64,000 nucleotides of DNA from NCBI RefSeq assembly GCF_000807255.1, contig NZ_CP009268.1, positions 836,384-900,383 of the forward strand, in the 5' to 3' direction. Below the pieces are notes generated by a model, which was not told where the DNA came from, made no database searches, and was given only the letters and a program-made list of their open reading frames with translations. The position numbers were made by a program, and so were the translations under genes. Of this stretch, positions 53,207-61,291 are shown one piece after another (position 1 is the stretch's first letter; each line of letters opens with the position of its first letter). The stretch comes from Clostridium pasteurianum DSM 525 = ATCC 6013. GTDB taxonomy: Bacteria; Bacillota; Clostridia; Clostridiales; Clostridiaceae.

Positions 53207-54109
53207 ATGAATAATAAAAAGACTGCTGGTGTAATCTATGCAGTTGCTTCCTATGGATTATGGGGCATTCTGCCTTTATACTGGAAGTTAGTAGACAGCG
53301 TATTTCCAATAGAAATCTTAGCTAATAGAATTGTGTGGGCTTTTGTATTTACAATTATAATTATTGCAGTGACCAAACAATGGCATGAATTAAAAGCTAT
53401 AGTTAGGAACAAGAAACAAATGTTTTATATTTTTATGGCATCAATTTTGATCACTATTAATTGGGGATTGTATATTTGGGCGGTGAATTCAAATAGAATT
53501 TTAGATGCAAGCCTTGGATATTATATTAACCCATTATTAGCCGTGGTACTAGGGATGTTGATTTTCAAGGAAAAGCTAAATTGGTGGACTGGGTCTGCTC
53601 TTATTATTGCCACCATTGGTGTCATAATAAAAACTCTGCAATATGGTAAGATTCCGTGGATTTCTTTAGCACTGGCTGTTTCCTTTGGATTATACAGTGC
53701 AATTAAGAAATCAGTTAAAGCTAATTCTATAGTTGGGATGACTCTTGAAACAGCTATTGTTACTCCAATTGCTGCAGCATATATAGTATCAAGGCATGTT
53801 AATGGAATTGGTGCTTTTGAGACAAAAGGTACATTAGTAATTCTTCTGCTTATAGGAGCTGGTGTAGCTACAGCTGTTCCACTGCTGCTTTTTGCCAGCG
53901 GGGCAAGAAGACTTCCTCTATCATTGCTTGGTTTCACACAGTATATTTCACCAACCATAAGTCTTATTATAGGAATTTTTGTGTATCATGAAAGTTTTAC
54001 AGTTGTTGATATGATTGGCTTTTGTTTTATATGGGCGGCACTAGCTATGTATTCTTTTTCACAGATAAGTTTGGTTAAAAGCCCGAAGAATGTGAAGCAG
54101 GCTAGCTAA
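53207..54109 (+). CDS. rarD: EamA-family transporter RarD
   Basis: A 300-aa inner-membrane protein with ten helices in two EamA halves. The start GVIYAVASYGLWGILPLYWKL, then EILANRIVWAF and ILDASLGYYINPL, are characteristic of RarD. RarD-type proteins belong to the drug/metabolite transporter superfamily; substrates are poorly known. GGAGG precedes the ATG. The DeoR gene follows after 89 bp and probably has its own start. Confidence 0.93.
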   Translation: MNNKKTAGVIYAVASYGLWGILPLYWKLVDSVFPIEILANRIVWAFVFTIIIIAVTKQWHELKAIVRNKKQMFYIFMASILITINWGLYIWAVNSNRILDASLGYYINPLLAVVLGMLIFKEKLNWWTGSALIIATIGVIIKTLQYGKIPWISLALAVSFGLYSAIKKSVKANSIVGMTLETAIVTPIAAAYIVSRHVNGIGAFETKGTLVILLLIGAGVATAVPLLLFASGARRLPLSLLGFTQYISPTISLIIGIFVYHESFTVVDMIGFCFIWAALAMYSFSQISLVKSPKNVKQAS

Positions 54110-54198
54110 TGGGTTTTACTTGAAACATAATTAGTTTAGTTTGTAAGTAGTTTATGTTATAATTATTACAACATAGAAACTAGGAGGAATTGATCAAT

Positions 54199-54951
54199 AT
54201 GACAGACAGGTACACAAAGCTTCTTGAAATTATGAATAAGAACAAGCGTATAGAAGTTAGCAAATTAGCAGAACTTTTAAGTGTATCGCAAGTGACTGTA
54301 CGTAAAGATCTTGATGCATTGGAAGCAAAAGGATTATTAAAGCGTGGTCATGGTTATGCCGTTATAACTTCAAGCGATGATATTAATAGCAGACTAGCTT
54401 TAAATTATGATATAAAACGTAAAATAGCACGTTTGGCCTCTGAACTGGTTAGTGATGGAGAAACAGTTATGATTGAATCAGGTTCCTGCTGCACTTTACT
54501 GGCAGAGGAACTTGCCTATAATAAAAAAGATATAACTATAATTACTAATTCCATATTTATTGCTTCCTATATTCGAGAAGGCAATGCAAAATTAGTATTA
54601 CTTGGAGGAGATTACCAGCCGGAATCTCAGGTTTTAGTGGGACCCCTTACAAGAAAATGCGTAAAAGATTTTTTTGTAGATAAATTATTTGTGGGAACAG
54701 ACGGCTATGATTTTAAAATAGGATTTACGGGAAAAAATTTAATGCGTACAGAAACAGTGAAAGCTATGGCTGAAAGTGCTAATAAAATTCTCATATTAAC
54801 AGAAGCATCAAAATTTTCGGAGCGGGGAGTAGTATCTCAGTTTAAAACGGAAGAAGTAGATTATGTATTAACAGATACTAATATTCCAGAGGAAGCTTTA
54901 GAAAATTTAAAGAATAAAAATATAGAAGTTAAGATGATAAGTGCAGATTGA
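54199..54951 (+). CDS. DeoR-family transcriptional regulator
   Basis: A 250-aa repressor. The ATG at 54199 is preferred over the TTG at 54190 because AGGAGG is then at proper distance. Residues 3-57 form the DeoR helix-turn-helix (RYTKLLEIMNKNKRIEV, SVSQVTVRKDLDALEAKGLL). Residues 75-235 form the sugar-phosphate sensing domain (SGSCCTLLAEEL, NSIFIASYI, LGGDYQPESQ, GTDGYDF). It lies 249 bp before the first glycyl radical enzyme and is the natural candidate to control it. A direct-repeat pair around that promoter may be its operator. Confidence 0.92.
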   Translation: MTDRYTKLLEIMNKNKRIEVSKLAELLSVSQVTVRKDLDALEAKGLLKRGHGYAVITSSDDINSRLALNYDIKRKIARLASELVSDGETVMIESGSCCTLLAEELAYNKKDITIITNSIFIASYIREGNAKLVLLGGDYQPESQVLVGPLTRKCVKDFFVDKLFVGTDGYDFKIGFTGKNLMRTETVKAMAESANKILILTEASKFSERGVVSQFKTEEVDYVLTDTNIPEEALENLKNKNIEVKMISAD

Positions 54952-54968
54952 TATTAATATAGATTATA

Positions 54969-55023
54969 AAATACAGACCTTAATGTTTACTTATTTTAAG
55001 TGAATATTAGGGTCTGTATTTTT
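54969..55023 (+). terminator. Terminator after the deoR gene
   Basis: Arms AATACAGACC and GGTCTGTATT with partly paired AT-rich inner part, followed by TTTTT. Confidence 0.85.
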
Positions 55024-55069
55024 ATATAGACTATATTTAAATTATCAGCAGGGTAGTTTCATATCATCA

Positions 55070-55163
55070 ATAAAATATTTTCAAATGAAACTAATATATT
55101 GACAGTTAGTAAATAAAGTATATAATTAAGTTATAAGAGAAAATAAAATATTTTCAAATAAAA
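55070..55163 (+). promoter_or_regulatory. Promoter of the first glycyl radical enzyme with flanking 21-bp direct repeats
   Basis: TTGACA (55099-55104), a 16-nt spacer and TATAAT (55121-55126) make a full-consensus promoter. It is bracketed by two 21-bp direct repeats (55070-55090 and 55143-55163, one mismatch, core ATAAAATATTTTCAAAT) spaced 73 bp apart, about seven helical turns. This fits a looping repressor such as the adjacent DeoR. Confidence 0.7.
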
Positions 55164-55200
55164 GCTTTAGAGTAAATGATGGAAATAGAGGGGGATATTT

Positions 55201-57636
55201 ATGGGTAATGTAAAAGAATTGAAAAAAAATACAAACCATTTTGGAGAGCTGACAGAAAGGATGCATAATTTCCGAGAAAAATTATTGAATGCAAAACCAA
55301 GAGTTTGCGTAGAAAGAGCTAAACTTACTACAGAAAGTTATAGAGAACATGCTGATAAGCCAATGATTTTACGCAGGGCATTATGTTTAGAAAATATATT
55401 AAAGAATATGAGTATTTTTATTGAACCAGAAACCTTAATTGCAGGTAATCAGGCTTCCTCTAACCGTTCGGCACCCATATTTCCAGAGTATGCCATGGAT
55501 TGGGTTATTGATGAACTGGATGAATTTGAAAAACGTGATGGTGATATATTTTACATTACTGAAGAGAGTAAAAAGACTTTAAGAGAAATTGCACCCTTTT
55601 GGCATCATAAAACGCTAAAAGACAGAGGCCTTGCAGGAATGCCTGCAGAAAGTAAGCTTTTTTACGATCTTGGAATCATAAAGGCAGAAGGTAACATTAC
55701 TTCTGGGGATGCTCATCTGGCAGTAAATTATGAAAAGGTATTAAAGCTTGGATTAATTAACTATAGAGAAAGAACAGAAAAGAAGTTAAAGGAATTAGAT
55801 CTTACGGATTACAGAAATTTAAATAAATCTTATTTTTATAGAGCAATTTTAATTGTACTTGATGCAGTTGCAGCCTTTGCAAAACGTTATTCAGATTTAG
55901 CCTCAGAATCAGCGGAAAGAGAATCTGATTCTTCTAGAAAAGCAGAGTTGCTTGAAATGTCAAGAATATTAAATAAAGTTCCCTATTATCCGGCAGAAAG
56001 CTTTAAGGAAGCTTTACAATCTTTGTGGATGATTCACTTAATTTTACAAATTGAATCAAATGGACATTCACTTTCCTATGGAAGAATGGATCAATATTTA
56101 TATCCTTTTTATAAAAGGGATTTAGAATTTGGAAAAATTACTGAAGCTGCTGCTACTGAATTATTGACAAATTTATGGCTTAAGACCTTTACAATAAACA
56201 AAATAAGAAGCTGGTCTCATACACGTTTTAGTGCAGGCAGTCCATTATATCAAAATGTTACGGTAGGGGGGCAGACTGTTGATAAAAAAGATGCAGTAAA
56301 TCCACTAAGTTATTTGATTTTAAAGAGCGTTGCCCAGACTAAATTACCACAACCTAATTTAACAGTACGTTATCATAGGGGATTATCTGATGATTTTATG
56401 AAAGAATGTATTGAAGTGGTAAGATTAGGTTTTGGAATGCCAGCCTTTAATAGTGATGAGGCTATTATCCCCTCCTTCATAGAAAAAGGTGTAACTGAAG
56501 AAGATGCCTATAACTATAGTGCAATTGGCTGTGTTGAAGTTGCAGTTCCAGGTAAATGGGGCTATAGATGTACAGGTATGAGTTTCTTGAACTTCCCTAA
56601 ATCTCTATTGATTGCATTAAATAATGGGGTTGATCCGGAATCAGGAACTAAGCTCTGTGAAGGGGTAGGTCACTTTAGGAATATGACTTCTTTTGATGAA
56701 GTTATGAAAGCTTGGGATAAGATTATTCGTGAATTTACAAGACACAGTGTAATAATAGATAACTGTGCTGATACGGCAATAGAAGAAGTTACAGCAGATG
56801 TACTCTGTTCAGCTTTAACAGATGATTGTATTGAAAGAGGATTGAACTTAAAAGAGGGTGGAGCGGTATATGACTTTATAAGTGATCTCCAGGTAGGTAT
56901 TGCAAACTTAGGTGACTCTCTTGCATCCATCAAAAAATGTGTATTTGAAGATAAGAAATTCACTCCAGAACAGCTGTGGAATGCTTTAACCAATAATTTT
57001 CAGGGAGAAGAGGGCAAAAGAATTCAAGACATTTTGATTAATGATGCACCTAAGTATGGAAATGATGAGGATTATGTGGATTTACTGCTCAGAAAAGCTT
57101 ATGATATCTATATTGACGAGATAAGCAAGTATAAGAATACCAGATTTGGCCGTGGCCCTATTGGTGGTGTCTACTATGCAGGTACCTCTTCAATTTCTGC
57201 AAATGTGCCTCAAGGAGCTGGAACTTTGGCAACTCCAGATGGAAGAAAAGCGGGAGAACCTTTGGCAGAAGGTTGTTCACCATCTCATGGAATGGATCAA
57301 AATGGTCCTACTGCAGTATTTAAGTCAGTTTCAAAATTACCAACCCATGAGATTACTGGAGGAGTATTATTAAATCAGAAGGTTACTCCTCAAATATTAT
57401 CTAAAGAAGAAAACAGGCAAAAGCTGATTTTATTGATTAGGACTTTCTTTAACCGTCTGGAGGGTTTCCATGTGCAATATAATGTAGTATCCAAAGATAC
57501 TTTAATTGATGCACAAAATCATCCAGAGGAATATAGAGATTTAATTGTGAGAGTTGCAGGATATAGTGCGTTTTTCAATGTATTATCTAAGCAGACTCAA
57601 GACGATATAATTGAGAGAACAGAACAGGCCTTATAA
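55201..57636 (+). CDS. Glycyl radical enzyme (PFL2/YbiW-like dehydratase or lyase)
   Basis: An 811-aa glycyl radical enzyme. The radical site is Gly787 in RVAGYSAFF close to the C-terminus. The thiyl site is Cys444 in IGCVEVAVPGK, with Glu446, the CxE pattern of dehydratase-type members. Pyruvate formate-lyase itself has two adjacent Cys, so this is not PFL. Length matches E. coli YbiW (PflF). It belongs to the broad group containing glycerol, choline, propanediol and hydroxyproline enzymes, and the GCVEV sequence differs from GCVEP of the glycerol/choline class. It has its own regulated promoter, and an activase lies convergently downstream. The substrate is unproven; neighbours suggest a sugar-derived phosphate. 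Confidence 0.9.
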   Translation: MGNVKELKKNTNHFGELTERMHNFREKLLNAKPRVCVERAKLTTESYREHADKPMILRRALCLENILKNMSIFIEPETLIAGNQASSNRSAPIFPEYAMDWVIDELDEFEKRDGDIFYITEESKKTLREIAPFWHHKTLKDRGLAGMPAESKLFYDLGIIKAEGNITSGDAHLAVNYEKVLKLGLINYRERTEKKLKELDLTDYRNLNKSYFYRAILIVLDAVAAFAKRYSDLASESAERESDSSRKAELLEMSRILNKVPYYPAESFKEALQSLWMIHLILQIESNGHSLSYGRMDQYLYPFYKRDLEFGKITEAAATELLTNLWLKTFTINKIRSWSHTRFSAGSPLYQNVTVGGQTVDKKDAVNPLSYLILKSVAQTKLPQPNLTVRYHRGLSDDFMKECIEVVRLGFGMPAFNSDEAIIPSFIEKGVTEEDAYNYSAIGCVEVAVPGKWGYRCTGMSFLNFPKSLLIALNNGVDPESGTKLCEGVGHFRNMTSFDEVMKAWDKIIREFTRHSVIIDNCADTAIEEVTADVLCSALTDDCIERGLNLKEGGAVYDFISDLQVGIANLGDSLASIKKCVFEDKKFTPEQLWNALTNNFQGEEGKRIQDILINDAPKYGNDEDYVDLLLRKAYDIYIDEISKYKNTRFGRGPIGGVYYAGTSSISANVPQGAGTLATPDGRKAGEPLAEGCSPSHGMDQNGPTAVFKSVSKLPTHEITGGVLLNQKVTPQILSKEENRQKLILLIRTFFNRLEGFHVQYNVVSKDTLIDAQNHPEEYRDLIVRVAGYSAFFNVLSKQTQDDIIERTEQAL

Positions 57637-57690
57637 TATGCCATGTACTGAAAAGTAAATGGTATATTATATACAATATAGTAACATATA

Positions 57691-57739
57691 AAATAAATTC
57701 CACTCTAATAAATTTTAAAGATTAGAGTGGAATTTATTT
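57691..57739 (+). terminator. Terminator after the first glycyl radical enzyme gene
   Basis: 19-bp perfect arms AAATAAATTCCACTCTAAT and ATTAGAGTGGAATTTATTT; a T-rich tail follows. Confidence 0.85.
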
Positions 57740-57816
57740 ATACTTAGTATTTTTTGCAGCATTTGGTGATACAGTAATTTGATTTTTATAATTTTTAATT
57801 AATTTTAAATTATAAC

Positions 57817-57847
57817 TTGACTTAAAGTATACTTTAATTGATATGTT
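57817..57847 (+). promoter_or_regulatory. MerR-type promoter with 19-bp spacer
   Basis: TTGACT (57817-57822) and TATGTT (57842-57847) are separated by 19 bp, and the spacer holds a perfect 16-bp palindrome TTAAAGTATACTTTAA (57822-57837). This over-long spacer with central dyad is the hallmark of MerR-family promoters (AdhR/NmlR-like sequence). Confidence 0.8.
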
Positions 57848-57869
57848 TTTATATAAGGGAGGTGTTTCC

Positions 57870-57938
57870 ATGGCAGAATTTCAAATAAGCGAAGTATCAA
57901 CGAATTTGAAACCACATACTCTCAGGTATTATCACTAA
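57870..57938 (+). pseudogene. Decapitated merR-family regulator (N-terminal scrap)
   Basis: ATG 57870 with AAGGGAGGTG upstream; 22 codons read as the MerR winged-helix start (FQISEVS..LKPHTLRYY) and end at a TAA at 57936. The rest of the gene is absent; the last four bases overlap the 3' end of the convergent activase gene. It looks like a deletion scar that kept the promoter. Confidence 0.75.
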
Positions 57939-58837
57939 AAATAACAATCAAATCCATTCTCAATAAATATATTTTTATAGTCTGACAAATTCTCTTCGTG
58001 TAGTTGTTTTACATGTTTAAATTTATAGTCTTTATTTAAAAGTTCATATTTTTTTTCACCAAATTGATGAAAAGGTAAAAGATTAACCTTATTGGCACCA
58101 AGGGACTTTAATAATTTGCAAAACTCTTTTGCATCCTCTAAACTTGAATTAACAGTTGGTATGACAGGTATACGTATTATTACGTCTTTTTCCATGTCTA
58201 TTGCAGTTTTAAGATTATCAATAATTATATCATTGTATACTTTAGCAGCCTGAAAATGCTTTTCTCTATCATAGTGTTTTATATCAAATAATAATAAATC
58301 TACATTTTCTATAAATTCAGAGAAAATTTCCTTTGATATATAACCTGTAGTTTCAATAGCAGTGTGAATATTTTCTCTCTTCAAAAGTTTTAAAAGTTCA
58401 TCAGCAAATACATGCTGTTGTAATACCTCACCACCGGACAGTGTAACACCACCCTTAGACTCTTCATAAAATACCTTGTCTTTTAAAACTTCTTCAAGAA
58501 CCTTAGAGAGAGTTAAAGATTTTCCCTCTATTTTTAGTGCCTTTGCAGGGCAATATTTTACACAATCAAAACAGGCTGTACATTTATAAGAATTAATTAC
58601 TATTCTATCATTATCTAAAGAAACAGCCTTATGTGGACAACTATTAACACAACGGAGACATTTCACACATTTAGACCTGTCCCAGGTAATTTGAGCTGTA
58701 CTATTTTGAGATTCTGGGTTAGAGCACCAGCCACATTGCAGAGGACACCCCTTAAAAAATACCACTGTTCTGATTCCTGGACCATCATTAACGCTATATC
58801 TCTGTATATTAAAAATAGATGCTGTCATATCTTTCAT
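57935..58837 (-). CDS. Glycyl-radical enzyme activating enzyme (radical SAM)
   Basis: A 300-aa radical SAM protein that installs the glycyl radical using SAM. CxxxCxxC is Cys31, Cys35, Cys38 (GCPLQCGWCSNPES). A two-cluster ferredoxin insert follows, with Cys57/60/63/67 and Cys86/89/92/96. Then come GGVTLSGGEVLQQ and the DIKHYD motif. The double-cluster insert is typical of activases of the dehydratase-type enzymes rather than of PFL activase. It is convergent with the first glycyl radical enzyme and most likely activates it. The start codon context is weak; ATG 58828 is an alternative. Confidence 0.93.
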   Translation of the reverse strand: MKDMTASIFNIQRYSVNDGPGIRTVVFFKGCPLQCGWCSNPESQNSTAQITWDRSKCVKCLRCVNSCPHKAVSLDNDRIVINSYKCTACFDCVKYCPAKALKIEGKSLTLSKVLEEVLKDKVFYEESKGGVTLSGGEVLQQHVFADELLKLLKRENIHTAIETTGYISKEIFSEFIENVDLLLFDIKHYDREKHFQAAKVYNDIIIDNLKTAIDMEKDVIIRIPVIPTVNSSLEDAKEFCKLLKSLGANKVNLLPFHQFGEKKYELLNKDYKFKHVKQLHEENLSDYKNIFIENGFDCYF

Positions 58838-59141
58838 AAATCATCTTTAGTGGCATAGTGTATTGTAAGCACTAACTCCCCACTAAAGTTCACCTCCTTT
58901 TAACATAGACACTCTCTAATATATAATAAGCTATTTGGTACTTTTAATTTTATCTATACTATTAGAGTAACATAAATAAATTCATACGTAAACATATTAT
59001 TTATGAATGAAAGAAAAATATTTGACATTAATATTATATTATACTGCTGTATTTGTGGTATACTATTATACATTAAAGAATTGTTAATTGGTGAATTTTT
59101 TAAAGATAATTTATTAAATATATTTTCAGGAGAAGTTTCGT
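58838..59141. promoter_or_regulatory. Divergent region between activase and SorC regulator genes
   Basis: 304 bp without a gene. An extended -10 TGGTATACT (about 59056-59064) can drive the SorC gene. A TTCATA...TATGAA dyad lies near 58980-59007. The activase reads the other way. Confidence 0.5.
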
Positions 59142-60116
59142 ATGAAAGATGATAAAAAAAAGCTGCTGTCAAAAACTGCTTATCTCTATTATATAGAAAA
59201 TAAAACTCAGAATGAAATTGCTGAAGAATTAAATATTTATCGTACAACCATAAGTCGTATGCTGAAACAGGCCAGAGATGAAGGAATTGTCGATATTACC
59301 ATAAACAATTTTGATACAGATTTGTTTCTTCTAGAGAGGCATTTAAAAAAGAAATACAAATTAAAGGACATTATTATTGTAACAAATCATGTAGATCAGG
59401 ATGAAAAGGAAAAAGATAATCTTTTAGCAAAGGAGTCTGCAGCCTATGTGAGAAGAATTATTAAAAAAAATGATGTGGTAGGATTAGCTTGGGGTTCATC
59501 TCTAGCTAATATGGCAGCGAAAATTGAAAATTTTAGAATGACAAATTCTATTTTTGTGCCTCTAGTTGGCGGACCTAGTCACATAAATTCAAAATACCAT
59601 GTTAATACTATTGCCTATGATATGGCAAGATGTTTTGGCGGCAAAAGTATTTTTGTAAATGCCACTGTGGTGCAGGAATCTGAAGAATTGAGAGATGGTA
59701 TTATAAACTCAAGATACTTTGATGAAATTAAAGCTTACTGGGAGAAAATTGATATTGCACTGGTTGGTATTGGTGGTCATCTATCTGAACAAACCAGTAA
59801 ATGGAGGGATTTATTAACGGAAGAGGATAGAGAAGATTTAAAGCTCAGAGAAGCTGTTGGGGATTGCTGCTGCCAATTTTTTGATGAAGAAGGAAAAATA
59901 TTAAAAGGCAATCTATATAATAGAACAGTTAGTATTCCCTTAGAGAGACTTCAAAAGGTACCCTATGCCATAGGAATAGCCAGGGGAGAGAAAAAAGTCA
60001 GATCAATTTTAGCTATGCTGAAAAGGAAATATATAAATGTTCTTGTCACTGATGAAGAAACTATAGTTAAGATGTTAAAGATATCAAAAGATCCATATTA
60101 TAAAGATATAAAATAA
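59142..60116 (+). CDS. SorC-family sugar-binding transcriptional regulator
   Basis: A 324-aa regulator. Residues 5-55 are a helix-turn-helix (AYLYYIENKTQNEIAEELNI, TTISRMLKQARDEGIV). Residues 60-315 are the SorC/CggR sugar-phosphate-binding domain with GLAWGSSLANMA, VPLVGGP, NSRYFDEI and VGIGGHL. Such regulators respond to phosphorylated sugars or polyols and control adjacent catabolic genes. It is followed by the FSA-like aldolase and the second glycyl radical enzyme. The terminator overlaps its stop codon. Confidence 0.93.
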   Translation: MKDDKKKLLSKTAYLYYIENKTQNEIAEELNIYRTTISRMLKQARDEGIVDITINNFDTDLFLLERHLKKKYKLKDIIIVTNHVDQDEKEKDNLLAKESAAYVRRIIKKNDVVGLAWGSSLANMAAKIENFRMTNSIFVPLVGGPSHINSKYHVNTIAYDMARCFGGKSIFVNATVVQESEELRDGIINSRYFDEIKAYWEKIDIALVGIGGHLSEQTSKWRDLLTEEDREDLKLREAVGDCCCQFFDEEGKILKGNLYNRTVSIPLERLQKVPYAIGIARGEKKVRSILAMLKRKYINVLVTDEETIVKMLKISKDPYYKDIK

Positions 60117-60155
60117 AGAAGCATGAGGAAAAATTTCAGGCTTCTTTATTTTATT
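60111..60155 (+). terminator. Terminator overlapping the SorC gene stop
   Basis: Arms AAATAAAGAAGC and GCTTCTTTATTT, with TTTT following. The first arm contains the stop codon. Confidence 0.8.
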
Positions 60156-60243
60156 TTTGAAGAAAGATGTTAGCTGTAGAGAATTGAAAAGAAGGGTAGA
60201 GATTAAACAAATTTGTGGATTTTTGCAATTTTAAAAATATATG

Positions 60244-60253
60244 CACATATGTG
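60244..60253. promoter_or_regulatory. CACATATGTG palindrome, candidate SorC operator
   Basis: A perfect 10-bp dyad 142 bp upstream of the aldolase gene, in the gap that should carry the promoter for the aldolase and second glycyl radical enzyme. A further hairpin GAAATGCC...GGCATTTC follows at about 60278-60302. Confidence 0.35.
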
Positions 60254-60394
60254 TCCTTTTCTATTAAATTATTCCTTGAAATGCCTATATAAAGGCATTT
60301 CAAAATTTTCTATTGAAGTGATATACAGTGATTATCTCCATGATGGTAATATTAATTATGAAAGTAAAAGCAAAAATGAAAGTGGGGAATAGAA

Positions 60395-61075
60395 ATGGAA
60401 TTCTTATTGGATACTGCAAATTTAGAGGAAATTAAAAAATATACTGAAATTTTACCTTTGGCTGGTGTAACTTCTAATCCTTCTATTGTAAAAAAGGAAG
60501 GTAAAATAGATTTTTTTAATCATATAAAAGAAATAAGAAATATTATTGGCGGGGATGCTTCTTTACATGTTCAAGTAGTTGCTAGAGACTACGAAGGAAT
60601 GATAAAGGATGCAGAAACTATTTTAGAAAAAATAGATAAAGATGTTTTTATTAAAGTTCCTGTAAATGAAGAGGGGTTAAAGGTAATTAAAAAGCTAAAA
60701 AGTCAAGGAGTTAATGTAACTGCAACTGCTATCTATACAAAATTTCAAGGCTTCTTAGCAATTACAGCTGGAGCTGACTATATTGCTCCATATTTTAATC
60801 GTATGGAAAACCTTAACATTGATCCTAAAGCAGTTATTAATGAATTTGCAAAGGAAATTGAAAGATCAAATAGCAAAACAAAAATTTTAGCTGCCAGCTT
60901 TAAAAATGTAGGTCAAGTTAATGCAGCTTATGAGTCTGGTGCTCAAGCTGCAACTATAGGTCCAAGTATTGTTAAGGAAGCTTTCCTAATGCCTTCTATC
61001 GCAAAAGCTGTAAAGGATTTTACATCAGATTGGGAAGCTATTTTCGGAAAAGACGTAAAAATATATAATTTATAA
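60395..61075 (+). CDS. fsa: Fructose-6-phosphate aldolase/transaldolase-like protein
   Basis: A 226-aa class I aldolase. [29 protein letters not shown], the Schiff-base Lys87 in [17 protein letters not shown] and [15 protein letters not shown] are those of the short FSA/TalC group. E. coli FSA is 220 aa with Lys85. These enzymes cleave or form C-C bonds with dihydroxyacetone or hydroxyacetone as the nucleophile half. In E. coli both fsa genes are neighbours of glycyl radical enzymes of the PflD/YbiW type, the same arrangement as here. It may cleave the product of the adjacent glycyl radical enzyme. Confidence 0.92.
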   Translation: MEFLLDTANLEEIKKYTEILPLAGVTSNPSIVKKEGKIDFFNHIKEIRNIIGGDASLHVQVVARDYEGMIKDAETILEKIDKDVFIKVPVNEEGLKVIKKLKSQGVNVTATAIYTKFQGFLAITAGADYIAPYFNRMENLNIDPKAVINEFAKEIERSNSKTKILAASFKNVGQVNAAYESGAQAATIGPSIVKEAFLMPSIAKAVKDFTSDWEAIFGKDVKIYNL

Positions 61076-61115
61076 TTCATCTAAACTTAGTTAAAATAAT
61101 TGATCTATTATATTT

Positions 61116-61175
61116 TATAGTGAGCACTCTGAAATGATGGCGATAATTTTAGGTTCAGACAGTGCTCATTATATT
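61116..61175 (+). terminator. Hairpin between the aldolase and second glycyl radical enzyme genes
   Basis: Arms ATAGTGAGCACTCTGAA and TTCAGACAGTGCTCATTAT with a loop of about 20 nt. It lacks a long T-run, so it may be a partial terminator or a stabilising structure. Confidence 0.6.
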
Positions 61176-61291
61176 TATAACTAAAATATATTATAAAATC
61201 TCTAAAATAAAGAATTATAGCAGGAAGCTCTAGAAGGATAGACAAAATGATTTTTCTATTGCACATAGAGAAAAGGTTTTGGAGGTAATTA

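Noticed and set aside
55201-57636. Annotation as pyruvate formate-lyase
   Set aside because: PFL has two adjacent active-site cysteines; here a single Cys is followed by Val-Glu, as in dehydratase-type enzymes.
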